A DNA stretch of 64,000 nucleotides from Benincasa hispida (Eukaryota > Streptophyta > Magnoliopsida > Cucurbitales > Cucurbitaceae), in assembly GCF_009727055.1 (NCBI RefSeq), contig NC_052354.1, positions 35,863,185 through 35,927,184 on the forward strand. The letters run 5' to 3'. The notes under the pieces were generated by a model that saw nothing but the letters and a program-made list of their open reading frames with translations, did no database searches and had not been told where the DNA came from. The position numbers and the translations under genes are program-made. Of this stretch, positions 60,033-64,000 are shown piece by piece. Each line of letters starts with the position of its first letter. The first letter of the stretch is position 1.

Positions 60033-61846
60033 TTAAATATGTAACGTTTTAAAATTTATAGACTAAATAAAAATTAGAGACAAAAATCTAGGACTAAAAA
60101 AAAAAAGAAATGAAAAGACAATGAAATATAAAGCCCATAATACTGTCTCATTCTGTCGTTATTTAATGTTCATCGCCATAATGCTCCACGCGGTTGGAAT
60201 CCAAAGCACATTATTGCAATTATTTTATTTTTTATTTTTCTGATCATTGACTCTTCATTATTTATTTATTTATTTGTTTGTTTGTTAAAATGGCTGTTTG
60301 GTTCATCTATTTTCCCCTCCAATCCAACATTTCTCCCAATGGAATTGAATATTTTTCTTTCCTTCAAAAAATAGATAATAAAATAATAATAATAATAATA
60401 ATAACAATAATAATAATTTCGTTTAATTTGTATGCATTTCGACTAATTTAGAAAAGATTAGTGTGATGTTTTTAGTGTTTGAGACTTGAGTCAATCTTTG
60501 TTTTTTTATGATGTTAAGAGATTCAATTTGATTCTTATAGTTTGATTAAATTACATACGTTATATTAACTATTATAAGTCATCACTTATATATTGAAATG
60601 TAAGAAAATTTTCACAAATAAAAAAATGTTAAATTATTTATAGAAATAGAAAAAAAAATACTAATAGGCATCGATAAACTTCTATTAGCATCTATCACAC
60701 AATATCAATGATGGAATTCTATCCGTTTCTTTCATATAGACTTCTATCAACTTCTATAAAAAAAGATTAAATTTTGCTATTTTGTGTAAATAATTTTTCT
60801 TATTTTTTTATTTTTGAAAATTTCCTTAATGTGTGCACATTTTAAATTTATTTTACATTAAGCTATTGCATTTTTCCTTTTAGTTATGCTTGTTTTTTTT
60901 ATAATAATTTGATAATATATTAGAGTTTGTGTAGAACTAAGTAAAAAGGGAAAAGAATCAAGAAGTGTGGGTTTTCAAGTCTATAGAAAATAGTTTAAAG
61001 ACTTTTAATATTTAATTAAACTATAGAGATCAAATTGATAATTTGTAAGATTAGAATACATGTATACGTGTAAGTATATAAAAAATATTATAATAAAAAT
61101 TTTAAGATAAATTTTCTTATTTTGTAAAATGGTTTAATTAAACTATAATGTCTTATTTGTGTGCGTGTACATGTGTGTAGACAAATTATCTCGTCCAAAG
61201 AATCTTAAGCAACTTTAATTATTAAAAAAAAAATCAATATTACAATTTGTAGGGCAAAAATTTTATTCGATCATATTAATAACATTCAAGAATTATGTAA
61301 TCCTTGCTTAATAAAATTATATACTCTAAATTTGCACCATTCTTGATTAATAAAGTTTAATGTATCACATGAAAATAAAACAGAAGCTTTTTGCTTTGAT
61401 AAAAATATACAAAAATTGAGCCTATAATTTAAATTTCATAAAGTGTAGGCACTAAAAGTGTATTAAAAAAAAAAAAAAGGAGAGAACAATTTTATTATTA
61501 AATCTAAAATTTCAAAAGGAAATTAAAAAAAAAATAGAAATAGAAGGAAGTACTAATATAATAATTTTTTTTCTCCTTTCGCTTTCATTATCCCTATTAT
61601 TGCAAAAGTCGATGCAATAAATGCAACAATCCACGTGAGAGTATATCTAGATACGATACTTAAACAAATTATAATATATATATATATATATATATACTGA
61701 AAATAACATATATAATACATATATAAAGAAACTGATTAATAATTTCTTTCTTTCTTATTATTATTTTTATTATTTTGTCATCTTTCAAAAAAAAAAAAAA
61801 AAACCTTCTTTATATTGAAAGTCGTCTCATTGCTTTCTTCTTATTT
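60033..61846. other. AT-rich intergenic DNA without supported gene
   Basis: AAT microsatellite near 60380-60415, TA run near 61675-61695, and the repeat at 60603-60830. No gene seen. Confidence 0.5.
60603..60830. repeat. Dispersed repeat with TAGACTTCTATCA microrepeats, copy 2
   Basis: Same order of phrases as 49630-49860: GAAAATTTTCACAAATA, then GATAAACTTCTATTAGCATC, ATAGACTTCTATCAACTTC and TTTGCTATTTTGTGTAAATA. Confidence 0.6.
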
Positions 61847-62131
61847 TATGGGGTTCATTAAAATCAATCCAATCGAATCAAATGATAAAATTGAATCGAA
61901 AATTCAATTTTTACTCGAGTATCATTACAATTTGATTTTAAAATATAAAGAAATTGAATTTTCCCTAACCATTTATATATATGTATATGTGAATGTATAT
62001 ATGTATATAATCAAATCCAACCGAATCAAATATTTGTGGTTCGCTTTGATTTGGTATATCCAAAATCGATTTTTTCGATTTGGTTTGTTTGACTACTAAA
62101 TCGAATCGAATTGAATCATGAAACATCCCTA
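61847..62131. mobile_element. hAT-like MITE related to the outer element at 51295
   Basis: Left end TATGGGGTTCATTAAAATC; right end as reverse complement TAGGGATGTTTCATGATTC. Internal AATCGAATTGAATC words in both orientations and a GATTTGGTTTG phrase recall the element at 51295-52191. The frame running through it has no coding meaning. Confidence 0.45.
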
Positions 62132-64000
62132 CTTTTCATATTTTAAGTTTTTTTTTTTTAAAAAAAAATTATCTTTAAAAGTTATATTTTTAATTTCTTC
62201 TAGTATTAGTCTTATGTTTATATTATTTTCATTTGAAACCATTGGACTAACATAAAATTAAGGTGCGTTTACCTTTTCATTTAAATTTTGGAATCCAATT
62301 GTATTTGAATTGGATCGTATAGAGAATGAGTTGGAAGGCTTAATCGATCAGATGAAGTTTGATGATGTTTACTCACGCATAATGAAAATGAATTAATTTG
62401 TATTTAGAAATCTTAAGTGGTGTTTACTTCCATTCGTCAATGGAAATGATAGTTACAAGCTATTTTGTATTTCTAATTAATCTAAAATGCTTTAAGTAAA
62501 AAATTTGCTACAACAATTATAATAAAGCTGATAAATGACCATTGTGCTTATAGGATAGGCCTCACATAATCATAATCAAAATACAGTCCCATCATTCTTT
62601 AGTTATAATTTTAGGGCGTAAATGTACTCTTAGATGCTTAAAAATTTTTAACCATTCTTTTTATTTTTGACAATGTAGGAGAGGAAATCCAACCTCACAT
62701 CTCAATGTTGTTTGTATATATTTATGTCAGTTGAGTCATATTCACGTTGACAATTTTAATTAGTATCTAGACTTCAAATTCTATATTTAGTCTCTATCAT
62801 TTATCAAACACATACATAATACTTTATTTTTTGAAATTTAAATAAACGGCGTGAACTAGGTATTTTATTGGATATGTTAAAAATGAATGTCCCATGAGAG
62901 TTCAATTAAATTTAAGAGATTTTTAGGATAGTTATTTGCACTTTAATCAGGTTCTTATGATTTACGGCTTGAAAAATATTTTAAAAAAACTCATTTTTAT
63001 TTAAGCATTTTTTATAAAAGGAGATTAAAATACTCTTGAAACGATATTTTGAGAGGTTGACAAACATTTTGGTTTTTTTAAATGACTTGTTTTTTAAATT
63101 AAATACTTAAAAATGTATTTTCAAACATAACCCTTAGTTGAATTTTAGAAATAGCCTATTGACTATTTTTGCCCACCTAAAAAATTTGCTAATTAAACTT
63201 ATGTTTATTCATTTATTATCATGTAAATAGAAAATGTGTCACGAACCCAAAAGGTTAACCACTTAAAATGTAGATTTATATAGTTTAATCAACTTAGTTG
63301 AAGGAGAAAAAGAAAAAAGAAAACATAAAGGTCAAAATAGTAAATTTGTTTTATGATGGAGAATGAGAAATGGTCAAATTTCAAATTACCATTGGCCTTT
63401 TCCTCTTTATAACACTCTGTTCAAACTTCATCATATTTTAGTCATACTTTTTTTTCACTATTATTTTTGTATATTCTCATCCCTCTTTTTCTTCTTTTTC
63501 TTTTAACTTTTTGACTGTTATCACCTTCAAATTATTTGCTAGGGAAGACGTGTGTTTATGGCACCTAAATTCATATTAAATTATATTTTTAAAAAAAACC
63601 ATAATTAGTATGTTATAATTAAATTACAACACAAAATTAGTATAATCGTAATGAGATTTCATTTATAGATCATTCTTAATAGACTAGAATTGTAAATGTA
63701 ATTAAATTACTTTTGATCACGTTTATGTAAAATTACGAATTTGTTACATTTACTATTATCGTTACTTTTATTGTTACGTTTGATTCAAATAGTAACAATA
63801 ATGTAAATGTGACAACTTCATAATATTCAAGTTGTAACAGTAACAATAATGATGATCATAACGATAATGATAAAGATATCAGAGTAATTTCCAAACGTAA
63901 TTGGAATGAGCACCATCTGTTCGGCTCGTCAATTAGTTTGCATTTTTTAATTACATATTTGGAAGTGGAGCCCTCAATGTATGAAACACAAGTAAAGAAT
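62132..64000. other. AT-rich intergenic DNA to the window end
   Basis: No gene supported. A MITE-like segment ends at about 63136 with CAAACATAACCCTTA, related to 14528-14710. A stretch at 63740-63900 is rich in GTAACAATAATG words on both strands. Confidence 0.5.

Noticed and set aside
61815..62099. 94-codon frame with apparent hydrophobic stretches
   Set aside because: It runs through a hAT-like MITE and its AATCGAATTGAATC words; not a gene.

Overview
This is nuclear DNA from a flowering plant, probably a dicot: a long gene with GT-AG introns, AT-rich intergenic DNA, LTR retrotransposons, CACTA and hAT-type DNA elements and many small inverted-repeat elements. The repeat wording resembles what I recall of cucurbit genomes; that placement is an impression, not something I could test. 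There are four runs of N (20116-20140, 23852-23981, 31071-31214, 33903-34532), so this is a draft assembly.

Only one convincing host gene is present. The 3' part of a Rab GTPase-activating protein of the TBC family (TBC1D5/Gyp1-like) lies on the + strand in exons 245-421, 1278-3133 and 3668-3817; its 5' end is upstream of the window. From 4.3 to 16.2 kb is gene-free, AT-rich DNA with MITE-like and foldback repeats.

From 16.2 to 39.9 kb is a nest of Ty1/copia retrotransposons of one broad family with LTRs of about 2.1 kb: copy A (pol 16255-18784, split 3' LTR 18785-24468); copy B (RNase H tail and LTR, 19278-22812) lying inside A's LTR; copy C (partial LTR plus pol, 24526-26683); copy D (both LTRs, PBS, PPT, broken gag-pol, 26684-37403); and solo LTR E (37861-39938, minus strand, perfect target-site duplication). 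A second solo LTR, F, lies at 55820-57906. All coding parts are broken by stops, frameshifts, deletions or N gaps. A minus-strand non-copia LTR-retroelement relic (37404-41800) surrounds solo LTR E, and a 56-bp sliver of the same kind of element separates copies A and C.

From 43.6 to 48.7 kb lie CACTA (En/Spm) relics, with CGTCGG-rich subterminal DNA, a TATA box and a broken four-exon plant transposase-related gene. From 51.3 to 52.9 kb are three hAT-type MITEs, one nested in another. The rest to 64 kb is AT-rich DNA with foldback and MITE repeats and no gene I can support.

The most unusual signal is an array of palindromic CGATCG-core motifs (type CTAAACGATCGTTTAG) found in the LTRs of the copia family, repeated in the long leader of copy D, and present again as a tandem array at 54200-54535 in an unrelated-looking element. 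Other points are a candidate poison exon in the TBC gene, an approximately 840-bp duplication around an N gap whose copies differ almost only by single-base indels (likely an assembly error), and a nearly perfect 32-bp hairpin at 42034-42098.
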